Below, piece by piece: positions 1 through 10,418 of a stretch of DNA of 64,000 bases. The DNA lies in NCBI GenBank assembly GCA_033439685.1, contig JAUEDM010000003.1, positions 1,580,001 through 1,644,000 on the forward strand, read 5' to 3'. Source of the DNA: Apodospora peruviana. Taxonomy: Eukaryota; Ascomycota; Sordariomycetes; Sordariales; Lasiosphaeriaceae. The translations under genes and the position numbers were made by a program. Within the stretch, counting starts at the first letter, position 1. The number at the start of each line of letters is the position of its first letter. Under the pieces are notes generated by a model, which saw only the letters and a list, made by a program, of their open reading frames with translations, ran no database searches and had not been told where the DNA came from.

Positions 1-1092
1 GCAAGCATGGCGGTGGGCAGATCCTTTTTGGCCATGACGAGGGGAATCAGAAGACACGAGAGCAGGAGCTGCGGTAGAAAGGCTACGGATTCGATCCGCA
101 AGGCGGAAAGGTCTGGAAAGGCTGATGTGAGGTAGAGCTGTGTGTTGTAGGGGCTAAAGTTGTGGCGGTGGTCTATGCGGGTGATATGATGTAGGTACGT
201 GTGAGTTAGGAAAGGGGTTCCATAGCTGTGTTTGTTGTGTTCTATTAGAATGAGATCCAGTTTAGTGGGGGTGAGGGGGTGCCTACAGTTTGAACATGAA
301 GATGTTCAGGCCGAGGAATGTTGTCAAGCTGACAAGGGCAAGACGGAGCCTCGCCGGCGTGATGAAGGCCGTGATGCTGTCGAGCCGTGATAATTGGGCC
401 TGGTGGCTGGATCCTTTCCTGGTTGAGCCGGAGCTACCATGGCCGACGGCCATCCTGTCGGAGTCCATCCACCACACAATGGCCGGAGCGTATATAAAAG
501 GGTAGATCTTGAAGTGCACACCGAAACCTAGCAACAGGCCGGCAAGAGTGACTCGGCGGGCCAGCACAGCCCACAGCAGCGCCGTCACCAAGGCACCCAG
601 CAGTCCTTCGGAGCTGCCTCGCGTGCTGATTGTGGCGACCATGGGGTTGAGCAGCCAGATGGCAGCAAATTTGCGAGCGGTTGCCGCGTCCATGGGCCTT
701 TTCTTTCCTGTCAAGAGACGCACAAGCAGCCATCCGGCCACGAGGTCGGCGGCGGCGAACAAGACCTTGCCAAAGCTGAACCAAGCGACATCCCAGACGG
801 GGTTCCCGGTGGTTTGCGCTGTCGGTAACAACAGCCATGCCAGCACGGGGGTGTAGCGGTACGTCTCACGGGCGTACGGGCTCTGGCCGTGGGACACGAA
901 GCGCGCGGCATCGGTGAAGACCAGGTAGTCGATGTCGGTGTATTTGACGGGTGTGTTTGCATCCTGCCAGAGCCCGTAAAGAAGGAGAAGGACGCGCAGG
1001 AGGGCGGCCGAGAAATAAAGTGGAAGAGGTCGGCCAAAGAAGGATGTGATGAGGGAAGGTGCTGCTGCTTCTGCTGGCTTTATGTTTGCCAT
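1..1092 (-). CDS. GPI14: GPI mannosyltransferase 1 (PIG-M/Gpi14 family), 3' part cut by window edge
   Basis: Catalytic subunit of GPI mannosyltransferase I, which adds the first mannose to the GPI anchor precursor on the luminal side of the ER membrane. Exons are 287..1092 and <1..225, with a 61-bp GT-AG intron (226..286). The start is the ATG at 1092 in a good AAAATGGC context. The protein is polytopic. Family signatures are the early KYTDIDY motif with the following FTDAAR, the SPYARETYRYTP stretch, and after the intron a YGTPFLTHTYL...DHRHNFSPY block typical of PIG-M proteins. The C-terminus lies beyond the window. It is divergent from the TRAX gene, with 431 bp between the two start codons. 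Family assignment is firm; the exact start is inferred. Confidence 0.9.
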
Positions 1093-1523
1093 TTTCTCGC
1101 TATCAGCTCTTTTTCTGAGCTCCAGTCTGCAGTTCACTCGAGTAAGGTGATGGTGAAAGGAGGTCGTCTGCTGATTTAATATGGCATCATCCGCTCACTT
1201 GACCAGCGACACTTGAAGCCAGTCTGGGCCAGTCCGGGACTTTTTGGGGGCGTTTTCCTTCAACCTGGAAGCATTTTGACGTGACCAGTTCGGTTGATGT
1301 TGTCCTTCAGTTGTCCACTCATGTCCTAGTCGCAACAAAGATCCACCACATCGCAGTCGCTAACATTTTCCCCCACTGGGGATTCCATCACCCCCCGGCG
1401 TGCCCATATCTCTCTCGCTCCCGTCCTTCACTCATCGCATCAATTTTCTCCGACATCAAATCCACGAAATTGGAAGCTAAGAACAAACCTGTCGTCGTCG
1501 GTAACAAAAACAGCAGCGCAAAA
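1093..1523. other. Divergent promoter region, GPI14 / TRAX
   Basis: Non-coding stretch between two divergent start codons. It contains pyrimidine-rich tracts just upstream of the TRAX ATG, as expected for a fungal core promoter. No clear TATA box or known operator was recognised. Confidence 0.5.
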
Positions 1524-2576
1524 ATGTCGGGTTTCAAGAGAGACCGACAGGGCAATGCCAAAAGGTTCGACGGCCCAAAGCCAGCGCCCAAGGCGCCAGT
1601 GGTGAGAAACGCCTACACGCCCATGTTCGAGCACCTGCGCGACGAGCTCGATGCCCACCACGATCGCCGCGACCGCATCGGCAAGGCATCCCGGGACATC
1701 ACAGCTTTGAGCAAGAAAATGTGAGGATTCACTCTACTACCATGCAACCAAACAAACTCTAACAGAAATTAGAATATTTTCTCTGCAAAGGTGTGCCACA
1801 TTGAATCATTCAACTTTCCCCAACACGCGCGAAGGGGGACTGCCTTGGCGGACTATGTTTCTCACCATGGCGTTAAATGAACTACTAGAGTCCGCAAGAT
1901 CGACCAAGAACTGCCCCAGGACATCCAGACCGAGATTGACACGCGCCTCGCCGAGATCTCGAAGCTCCTGGCCGCCATCGCCCCGGAAATCCAAGGCATC
2001 AACCGCCACCGTTACGCCCGGTCGTTGATGTGTCTCGAGGAGCTCATCGAGGCTCTCACCTTTGCCCACTACGTCAGGACCCAGACCCTCATTACCCACG
2101 AGCAGCTATCGCCAGTCGTTGAGGAACTGTCCCGAAAGGGCGCCGCGCCTCCCGAGGACGAGGTCATGGCTGACGCCGGTGCCGACAAGCCCGCCGCTGC
2201 CCAAGCCGCCGAGGTCCCCGTCGTCTCGCTGACGGACGACGACTACCTCTACGGCGTCTTCGATCTGACGGGCGAGATGATGCGCTTCGCCACCACCACT
2301 TCTGCCCTGACCGGCAAGATGGCCAGCGGCGACGACAATGGCGAGGGCAGCCAGCGCACCATTGTCGAGGACATGCATGACCTCGGGAGCTTCTTCGAGA
2401 TGCTTCCGCTGCGTTCCGGTAACAGGATCCAGTGGGAGAAGAAGCTGGAGGTCATGCGCCAGTCGGTCCAGAAGGTCGAGAAGCTCGGTTACGACAGAAT
2501 GATACGCGGCAGTGAGCGACCTGAGGGCTGGATGCCCGACTTGACATCGACTGACCAACCTGGTTCGCCTGAGTGA
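1524..2576 (+). CDS. Translin-associated factor X (TRAX) family protein
   Basis: TRAX is the partner of translin in the C3PO endoribonuclease, which acts on small RNA and tRNA fragments. Exons are 1524..1720, 1773..1790 and 1889..2576, giving 300 aa. The family signatures are in order: FEHLRDELDAHHDRR and KASRDITALSKK in exon 1, IIFSLQR across the microexon, then LMCLEELIEALTFAHY, DDYLYGVFDLTGEMMR (carrying acidic residues expected of the TRAX catalytic site) and a C-terminal VEKLGYDRMIRG. Exon 2 is only 18 nt. Without it the invariant helix IIFSLQR would be lost, and both flanking phases (2 and 2) require it. An acidic, Ala-rich linker near residues 150-180 separates the two helical halves. 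No translin gene is visible in the window. Confidence 0.92.
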
Positions 2577-3711
2577 GCGAGTTCTGTGTTGGAATGACAG
2601 TGGAAGGATGGACTATTGTTGGTGCATGATCTTATATTTGACTATGTCGGACTAATTTTGCCCGACTCTGTAGAAAATATGGGCTGGGACATCTTTCACT
2701 TACCGCCATGAGAAATTCTCAGCCGACGACCTGGAATGTACAAAAGCACTGGGCAGATCTTAGTTATTTGGTACTGTACAGGCGACGAGCTTGCTGGCTC
2801 GAAACTGCTAGGGCAAAAGACATTTTCCGTTGTCACCTTACTGTGTCTTCAAACAAAAAATACTAAAGGTAGCAAGCAAATCAAACAAAGTAACTCGACT
2901 AACCTTCAATGTGATAACTCCCACCCCCCGGAAATATCTGTTTTTAACTACAACCACACGAATTTCATAATCATCCGTCTACTTCAGTGCTTTTGCTACT
3001 TCCATGTTGTTATTCTCAGGGCACATGTAGATAGCTCTACTTTCCTGAGAGAATGGTGAGATGTACAGTATAGTTCTGATTATGCCTAACCCCTCAATTT
3101 GATCTCACAGTCCGTCATCGACACATCTTCCTCGGTATCACTTGCATGCCACGCCATAACTAATTAATCACTAGTAAGCCCAATTCATCTCTACATTTGG
3201 ATCCTGATCAAACCAAGCTTCAGCAAGAAAACAAAAAAGAACAAAGCCGGAAAGAAAACCACAAAAAGGTGCAACAAGACAAAACTTCAGTGTATTCTAT
3301 TCTCCTCCGGTAAGGGTCGAACTTACAGCCTCCAGATTAACAGTCTGACGCGCTAGCCAATTGCGCCACAGAGGATTAGATTGATGTGATGATCCAGTTT
3401 CGATGTTGAGGAGAGGTGGATGATTGTGGATATCACCTCGAGTCGTGCGTTTGATAAATTGATTTCTTTAGCAGGGGGCCGTTGTAATCTTTCTTCTTCC
3501 CTATCCTAGATCTTTCCTCCACTTTCTCGGGTCTGATAGAGTTGATCTATCAACAATCGTGGATGAACTGCTAGAGTAGTGCTGATTTCAGTTCGAAAAA
3601 CTATTTCAAAGATAGGTAGGTGTATAGGCATATTAACATCGTGAACTGGAATATGTATTAATTACAACATTTGCAGATTGCCCCTTCTAATGGCCTATCT
3701 AATGAGTTGCT
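2577..3711. other. Intergenic region holding tRNA-Asn
   Basis: Over 1.1 kb between the TRAX stop and the stop of the membrane-protein gene (both 3' ends). Apart from the tRNA at 3303..3375 the stretch is AT-rich with A-runs. I see no supported coding sequence. Confidence 0.5.
3303..3375 (-). tRNA. tRNA-Asn (anticodon GTT)
   Basis: On the minus strand the sequence begins TCCTCTGTGG and ends CCGGAGGA, forming a 7-bp acceptor stem with one G-T pair. The anticodon stem TCAGA/TCTGG encloses the loop CTGTTAA, so the anticodon is GTT. The T arm carries GTTCGACC. There is no intron and the CCA end is not encoded, as expected for a nuclear fungal tRNA. Confidence 0.93.
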
Positions 3712-6316
3712 CTAATTTAACCAACGACTCCTGGTCCTCGCTCGGGCAGGAATAGGCGGAGGAGGAGCCAACGACGTGATCCTGTCCAAGTCGCCCTGAA
3801 TCGAAACATCTGCGCCGCTCCTCCCATCACTGGTCTCATCAATGTCCGTCGGGCTCGCCACGAGCGTCTGCTCAGTTACTCGCCGATCCAACTTGTAAGA
3901 ATCTGTCCTCCGTGACTTCTTTTCCGCAATAGTCTCGTCACTCATACCCCGCCGACTACCAAAGGTATCCAACCTCAGCGCCGGCTTCTTTTTCTCCCCG
4001 TCCCACTTCGTCCATTTTTCGTCGCTGTCAGCCTCACTATCCCCACTGCCACTGCTGCTCGCAGTTGGTCTCCGGCAGACAGCACACGCTGTGCATGGGT
4101 ACGACGCTAGGCCGTTCTTCTCCACACGCGGACTAACGGTCACCGACCCTTTGGTGACGGGAATCTCGGAGGTGCCCTTCCTTTCCCAACCGTCTATACC
4201 CGCGCCGCGCAGGGCCATGGCCAGCACGTTGTATTTCGCATCTGCCAACCGGGCCACACGCCCTGACTCCGCCGCGGCGGAGAGCTCCATTCCCTTACGC
4301 CGACGGCGTTCGCGTACGTGACTGACGCAGCTGGGCAAAAGCAACCCTGTGACAATGATAGCCACAGAAAGGACAATGACAAGCACCAATGCCAGCATGC
4401 TGAAGTTTTGCACTGCCGAGCTAGAGCGGATGAGCTGATTGCGACAGAGGGTGTTCTTTTGGCGCGAGATGCCGTACTCGTCATACTTGGCGTCGAGGTC
4501 CGTAGAGTTGACGAAATCGTAGATGGCTTCCGGATGGCCCTGGGGCCAGGGCTTAGCGACCCATTCCAGCAAGCTGTTCTGGATGGCTACGAGGTTGGCG
4601 GCAAACCAGAGTTCAACTTCCCTGGTCCACTGGTTGGCAGGCATGGCGGTGCCGCTGCGGACACCATTCTTCTCCCCGATGATAAGATCTGTAACGTGTG
4701 CATTTTGTCAGTACTAGTATTGCTGAAAGATGACGCCCTTGGTTTGTCTCTGGACAACTTACTGGTCGTTCCCCGGGCGGCCATACCAAGCATGCTACCA
4801 ACATATTCCATATTTGCGACGATGCGTAGTGCCGTTGCAAGTTGCGCGTCGTTGAGATTGATGGTATTGTTGCTAATTGCATTCTTTAGTCGTAGTTGTC
4901 CACTCCAGGGCGTGCACTGGTTGGTGTTGGGATTGCAGATCTGCTGTTGTTCGGTGCACACCATGAGCCCAAAAAGGTGGCTGGGATAGTAAACGGTAGC
5001 GTTCATGTCAAAGGCGTATTCGTCGCCCGTCGCAGCGCGATGTGCCATGAAATAGGGGTCATCTACAGGCTGATAGTAGAACAGCAGACCCTGTGTTGAA
5101 GTGATCATGGCCATGTCGGCATCAGTTCGGTTGAAGGGGTATCCAGTTATCGCCTTTCCACCACCATCATTGATGCCTGGAAACCATAGTCCTCGTCTGT
5201 ACGGGTAGATGTGTGTTAGTCGGATGAATGCCACCACGTGCAAGGTTAACCAAGTAGAATTGATTAGACTCACTGGCTGAAGACCCCAGTCCGTTCATAC
5301 ATCAGATTGACTGGGATTTCGAACATGAGGTTGGAATCATAGCCAAGATCGGGACCGAACTGCTGGAGAATCCCGACGTAGCTGTTGTTGATTTCGTGGC
5401 CATCATAGTTGTCGATGCGCCAATAGGGAGCTATCGTCAAGTTTTGGGGGTCGACCACAGCACACGTCGCCGTCTCACTCCAGGTAACCCGATCCTCTTT
5501 TGGCGCGTTCATGCCAAAGTGGACATGCGAGTCTAGAGCATTGGCGTCCATTCTCCATGCAGGACCTTGTGTCCGGTTTGGTCCGAAGCAGGAAATGCCT
5601 TCGGTGTAAGGGCAGGGCACTTCATACCCAATAAACGGCAGGTTGGGCATAGAAAAGGCACTCTCGCGGGCATGACTCTCGTAGTACATTTCACGCGCGT
5701 AGCCGCGGGCCCAGAACTTCGCATCATCAGAATAGGCTGTCCATTCGTTGAGCCAGACGCTATGGTTTGCTTCGGCCTCGGGACGCTGGAACACAAGGTC
5801 ACCACAGTCGTTCGGTGCCGCGAGCACGAGAACATCCTGATAACTAAAAGTATCGTCATGCTAGTCAGCTCATGTCCTGAACATTATAATGGAAGCCATT
5901 GCGTACCTTTTGGTAGCTACCTCAGCCACAAATACACCAGCGGCAGCAAAGGCGAGGAAGAGAACAAGCGCCAACAGTGACACAGTCAAAGTCCTCCGCT
6001 TAACCCTGTCAACTCGGCCATTCCAAGCACGATGGAGACTGAAGCCATCCAGCCAAGAGTCGAGGAAGGATCCGGCGGTGCGAAAGTGAACTTGTAGCTG
6101 TTGGTGCAAGACATCCTTGTCCTGAGCAGCCGCGAGCCGCTGGTGTATGGAGTAGGAGACTATGGACCAGGCGCTCGCACCTGCCCAGGCGACGAGAGAC
6201 GAGAGGGCGGCAATGAGGTAGTTGCCCCACCGGATCGAGACAGTTAGAGTGGCACCGAGGGCAGGTGAACTGTCATAGTTTACCCAAAGGCCTGTCTGGA
6301 TGGTGTAGTTGGACAT
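3712..6316 (-). CDS. Large three-helix membrane protein of unknown function
   Basis: Exons on the minus strand are 5907..6316, 5274..5843, 4763..5196 and 3712..4688. The introns are 63, 77 and 74 bp with good GT-AG signals and matching phases, giving 796 aa. Two hydrophobic helices lie near residues 33-55 and 109-132. They are followed by a region of about 430 residues with many N-x-S/T sequons and cysteines, which is probably extracellular or luminal. A third helix is near 569-590, then a cytosolic tail rich in Arg, Ser and Asp. The tail contains a Pro-rich segment near the end (SLAPPPPIPAR). I recall similar sequences as conserved hypothetical proteins in Sordariomycetes but know no assigned role. 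The topology (two N-terminal helices, big glycosylated loop, one C-terminal helix) would suit a surface sensor or wall-associated protein; that is inference. Confidence 0.8.
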
Positions 6317-7700
6317 TCTGTGTACCAGATGGGCAGGCTAAATGCGCATGGATGAAAGAGAGGAGCTCCAGGAGCTCCTGGATGACGATCACAAGGAATA
6401 GCCCAGTGCCGGTGCAGGCCTTTCCATGATAAATATATATGAATTTGACAGCTTGTTGTGTCGTACTGTTTACCCAGAGCAGCCTCTAACTGCAAATTTT
6501 GATTCTGCATCCATGGTTGCGAACTGTATGTGCAGAGTAAGTAGGTAGCCATCTAGATCATGTTAGCTTTATCATTAGCGAGTGAAATGGTACCAAAATT
6601 AGAAAGAGAATATCAAAAAAAAGACGCGAACCTCACGATGTCACCATACGTGTCGAAGCGACGAGGAGCCAAGCCAGATCGATGGGAAAGACGGGATATG
6701 CGGGGCGGGTCGAGCGGAAGAATGCATGGAAGAATGCATGGATCGTATTTCATCGTAAATAGATCGGTCCCTGGATCCCTACGAGGAAGGCCTTGCCCTC
6801 TGCAGGCATCATTAGTGCATCGCTAGCTCGTGGCACTTTTCCCGCGTGTCTGCCAAAAGAACGGCGGGAATGGGAAGAGGACTGCCCTGGACCTACCTCA
6901 CTCTCAAAACAAGATACAGATTGGAAGGCACAGGCGGCGCAGTTTGAGTCACTATGGGGTAGAAGTCTAGAATCCCGGGTCAGCACGGGAAGGAGCACTA
7001 AGGACACGGGATAAGAATTTAATTTAAACAATGGCGGCCGCTAGGGTCCGGGCTATTTCGAACTCCTGCTGGGACATGGCACCGATGTTGTGCACACTAC
7101 CTAGAGACTGATATGATAGGATGTCGAGTCCACTTTTGGTTGGATTCGGATTACTTTCACCGAGTACGGAGCTAAGCTTACGATAATAACCCTAACCGCA
7201 TTTGCAGTTCTACTTGAACTTGAGCTGAATTGAAGTTGAAATTCGCCGGTTCCGAGTCTGGGGACTTGAAGTCCGACCCCCACCCCCTCGGGGGCCGTCC
7301 TCCAAACGCTCGTCCTCTCCCAGCAAGTACCCAACCTCCTTCTCGCGATGGAACACGACCTGTGCCTTCAATATGTCCTTTCCACCTTGGCATGAGTATG
7401 GGTGGGTGACTGTTACGGTGTTACCTCATCGCGTTTCAGACATTGCCATAAGTCTTTGACGACAAGCGGTTTCTACCAATTCATATCCTTTACAATGAGC
7501 TTTCCAGCATGACCCTCATTTCCAGTATGTACGGTTCTTTGACGAGAACCGAAACCTCGAGGCTACTGGTTCCAAAAGGACTTGCAAGACCCAGCTTCCG
7601 ACGCAACTTGCCGCAGTCGACCTTGTCGCGGCCAGCTTCAATTCACATTTGGGTTCTTCTAGACTTTTTACCGTGAATTCCCTCAAACCTTCAGCCGCCT
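6317..7700. other. Upstream region of the membrane-protein gene; no gene seen
   Basis: About 1.4 kb with a tandem 12-mer (GAAGAATGCATG twice, near 6717-6740). There is no open frame with coding character. Confidence 0.4.
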
Positions 7701-7754
7701 TAATGTTTGTTTTCTCTGAACCTGACTAATTACAGTCACTGATTAGGGCTACTT

Positions 7755-8147
7755 TTGAAGATCCATTTGTTCTACCTCGACGAGAATTCCATTTTGAGGG
7801 AGAAAATCTACTCGTTCGAACTCCACGACTCCTTTACAAACACCCCAGGGCCTGGAAAATGGAAATGCGGAACTCTGTGCACGCTCTTGCTCGAGGTATG
7901 GAACAAGACCACGTTTTCGGCTGACTCGAACTCTTTCGATAGCGATAGTAAGTCCCTTTTATCCATAATCGTGCTAGGCTTTTATCGGGCCAACGGCACG
8001 TACGCGATCCTGCGTTACGGTGCTCTAGGGTTGTGGGAGCCGCTGAACATGGGCCGTTTGCTCCCTTTGCCGGTTTCCGAGTGCAAGCCTGCGTTGAGGG
8101 TGTACAGATCAACACTGACGGTGACCTATGTCGACGGTAGTGGTTGA
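7755..8147 (+). pseudogene. Possible decayed lectin-type beta-propeller gene
   Basis: The plus-strand frame reads about 130 residues containing HLFYLDENSILREKIYS followed by W-K-C-G-T-L. This pattern resembles a blade of fungal fucose-specific (Aleuria-type) lectins, where each blade has a [hydrophobic]-x-[YF]-x-D-x-x-x-x-I-R/K-E core. A second weak blade-like stretch follows (VTYVDGSG), then an in-frame stop. Flanking frames give further short fragments (for example around 8300-8460) but no uninterrupted gene, and no start codon or splice set restores one. Confidence is low: the similarity is by eye, and the stretch could be an unrelated chance frame. Confidence 0.3.
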
Positions 8148-9257
8148 GTGGTCGTGACATGGACCAAGAGTCGACCTTCGCTGACCAACGCGGCGAGTCT
8201 GCCATCGTGAGCCAGTACAGAGTCACCCGCAACCAGCCCGCGATGACGAATCGTCGTCCAGCGGGGCGCCACTACTAAGATAGCATCCAGTGGGCCCTAC
8301 CGTACTTGCATCCTCGCTGGCGGCTCATGCGTGACTCAGAGAACAACCTTCTCGGCTATAGGATTAATAGTACGAACGGCTTTTCCTGGAGAGAGATCTG
8401 CATGATCCCGGACTGGATCAGGTGGACTGTATCGGCCGGGAGCTGGTAGGATCCGACAACGGTATTGAGACGCTGGTATTTTTCTAGTCGCTTGACAATG
8501 CTGCCGGTCCTGGTCAGTTGGGCTTCAAGTTGTGGAGGCTGCGGCAGCCTGACGAGACCGTTATGAGCACCACCACATTTGGACCGCGGAAGCTCTTTCA
8601 GGGCCCGGGTGTTAAGGATATATCGATGCGGCAGTTTTACGTTGGGTTTATTCGCGTTGGTCAGATGTGTTCAGTCAGGGTACTGTTTGATAAGTCGTTA
8701 TTCGAGATGAAGTTATTGTTACTAATCTTACTTACCTATGCAGGCAACTAACTGTATTTGAAAGCCCTTCATGCCACCAGGTCGCTAGATTGTGTACCAA
8801 GTATCTACCCTAAGAAAGGTCTCAGGCTGCCTCCCTTTGCATTTTTCAAGTATGAATGTGCAATGGCCTTGTTTATCTTAGGGTGCATTGCATATACGAT
8901 ATCTGTCGCTTATCCATGTGGGAAAACTCTCGAAAGTAATAGTAGACATAAGTTATCTATGATCTATCTATCTGTTCTGTTTGTTCAACTTGTGGATGCG
9001 CAAAGCAACGTCATTTATAGATAACGTAGACAAGCTGGTGAAGCCGAGAATGAAACGCAGTAGTAGAAAGAGAGACTCGCTCACTTTAATGAAAAGAACG
9101 GAGGAAGTTAGTTAGCTGATCTGATTTTCCATTCGCAACTGGAAAACCTGTGAGCAAGCAGTCCAAGCAATAAAAAAACACTCGCACAATTATATATATA
9201 TGCTGGTATCATCAAAAAGTTAGATACTTTCACGAAATAAAGGCAACTAACGTTGAT
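8148..9257. other. AT-rich gene-poor stretch
   Basis: Short open frames here have no recognisable domain or fungal codon bias. Composition becomes markedly AT-rich after about 8700. It may hold more debris of the lectin-like sequence at its start; otherwise nothing is seen. Confidence 0.4.
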
Positions 9258-9329
9258 TGCCCACTATCAGAATCGAACTGATGACCTTATCATTACTAGT
9301 GATACGCTCTACCACTGAGCCAAGCGGGC
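9258..9329 (-). tRNA. tRNA-Thr (anticodon AGT)
   Basis: On the minus strand GCCCGCT pairs with AGTGGGC to form the acceptor stem (one G-T pair), followed by discriminator A. The D arm contains GGCTCAGTGGTAGAGC. The anticodon stem TATCA/TGATA encloses CTAGTAA, so the anticodon is AGT. The T loop is GTTCGATTC. There is no intron. Confidence 0.93.
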
Positions 9330-10418
9330 GACGGTATGATTGGTTATGACAAATGGGCTTCGACTTGTATTCTCCATTTGGGCCACACTCCCCTTCCCTT
9401 CCAGATTCTCAGCGACTAATTAGGTCTCGATAGAGCAATTGTATGGTGCCTCATTTGTATTTGACACAGCTTTCAATATTGTATCCTCCATTCTGTTTTA
9501 GGCCTGTCCTTACGCGGCTAGACGACTTGAAACTTATTAAAGTAAGTGATGTACAATTTCAAAGGATCACCAGGTACCTATCTACCTCTTATTCTTAGTA
9601 TATCAGCGTTGTCTAATTGAGCTATTAATCAATGATTACAGGTATTCAGCGCCAGTTAATAAATATTCTATCAGTAAACAATTGTACCTTTGTTAGGGAT
9701 GGCAAACGGATGGAAGACTTCCTCAGAACTAACCCCTATTCAACACGAAATAGAATTATCCAGGTCTTTGAGAGAACTGGAGATTTAGCTGGCAAGCTGC
9801 TTTCTCTATTTAATGGAATCAGAGTATCAACCAGGGGATAACCCCGAGCGGTGAGCACCTGGGACTGTAATCAATTTACCCCTTTCCCGCTCGTATTTAC
9901 CAAAGACGCGGAAAATGGCATTCTCTAATCTCCGGGAGTGACGGTTGTCGTTCCCAAAAGTTTAGAGTAGACGCGCTCGTTCGGCTAAAGCGCGTCGATA
10001 TTGTCGTTTTGGATAAAATGTGTAAGATTTGAGGTCCTTGATGATGCCTAATTATTCAGGAGAGGATCCAAAAGATAAAGAGGCCCAATGATTTGGTTAG
10101 GTGTCTCGGTTGTGCTGGCTGCAGAGGTTGTGGTTTTCTGCTCCGTCGTCTGCAAAACCTTACATGATGAGACCGAGACAGTACCACGGAGGTGGAAACG
10201 GTGGTGGTGTTTGCGGCAAATGGAAGGTGTTGAGTGGATTTGACCAGTTCGAGGGCAGCGAGACCCTCGAGACCCCTCATGGCCGCTCGCATGGCATTTT
10301 CCCAGAGCGTCCCGGCCCCGCACGTCTTGGTGAGGGTGTGGGACGGTCGGTCCTGCCTCGACAAACTCCTCCCCGGAACAGTTACGGAGACTCGGAGGAC
10401 TCGGATCCGAAGTCGACA
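9330..10418. other. Upstream region of the S33 hydrolase gene
   Basis: About 1.1 kb. The last 320 bp are open in frame with the hydrolase, but the residues look non-native and they precede a good ATG, so I treat them as promoter and 5' UTR. No other feature is seen. Confidence 0.4.

Noticed and set aside
10101..10418. In-frame extension of the S33 hydrolase to an upstream ATG
   Set aside because: The added residues are low-complexity and unlike family members, and they would bury the type II membrane anchor. The ATG at 10419 fits better.
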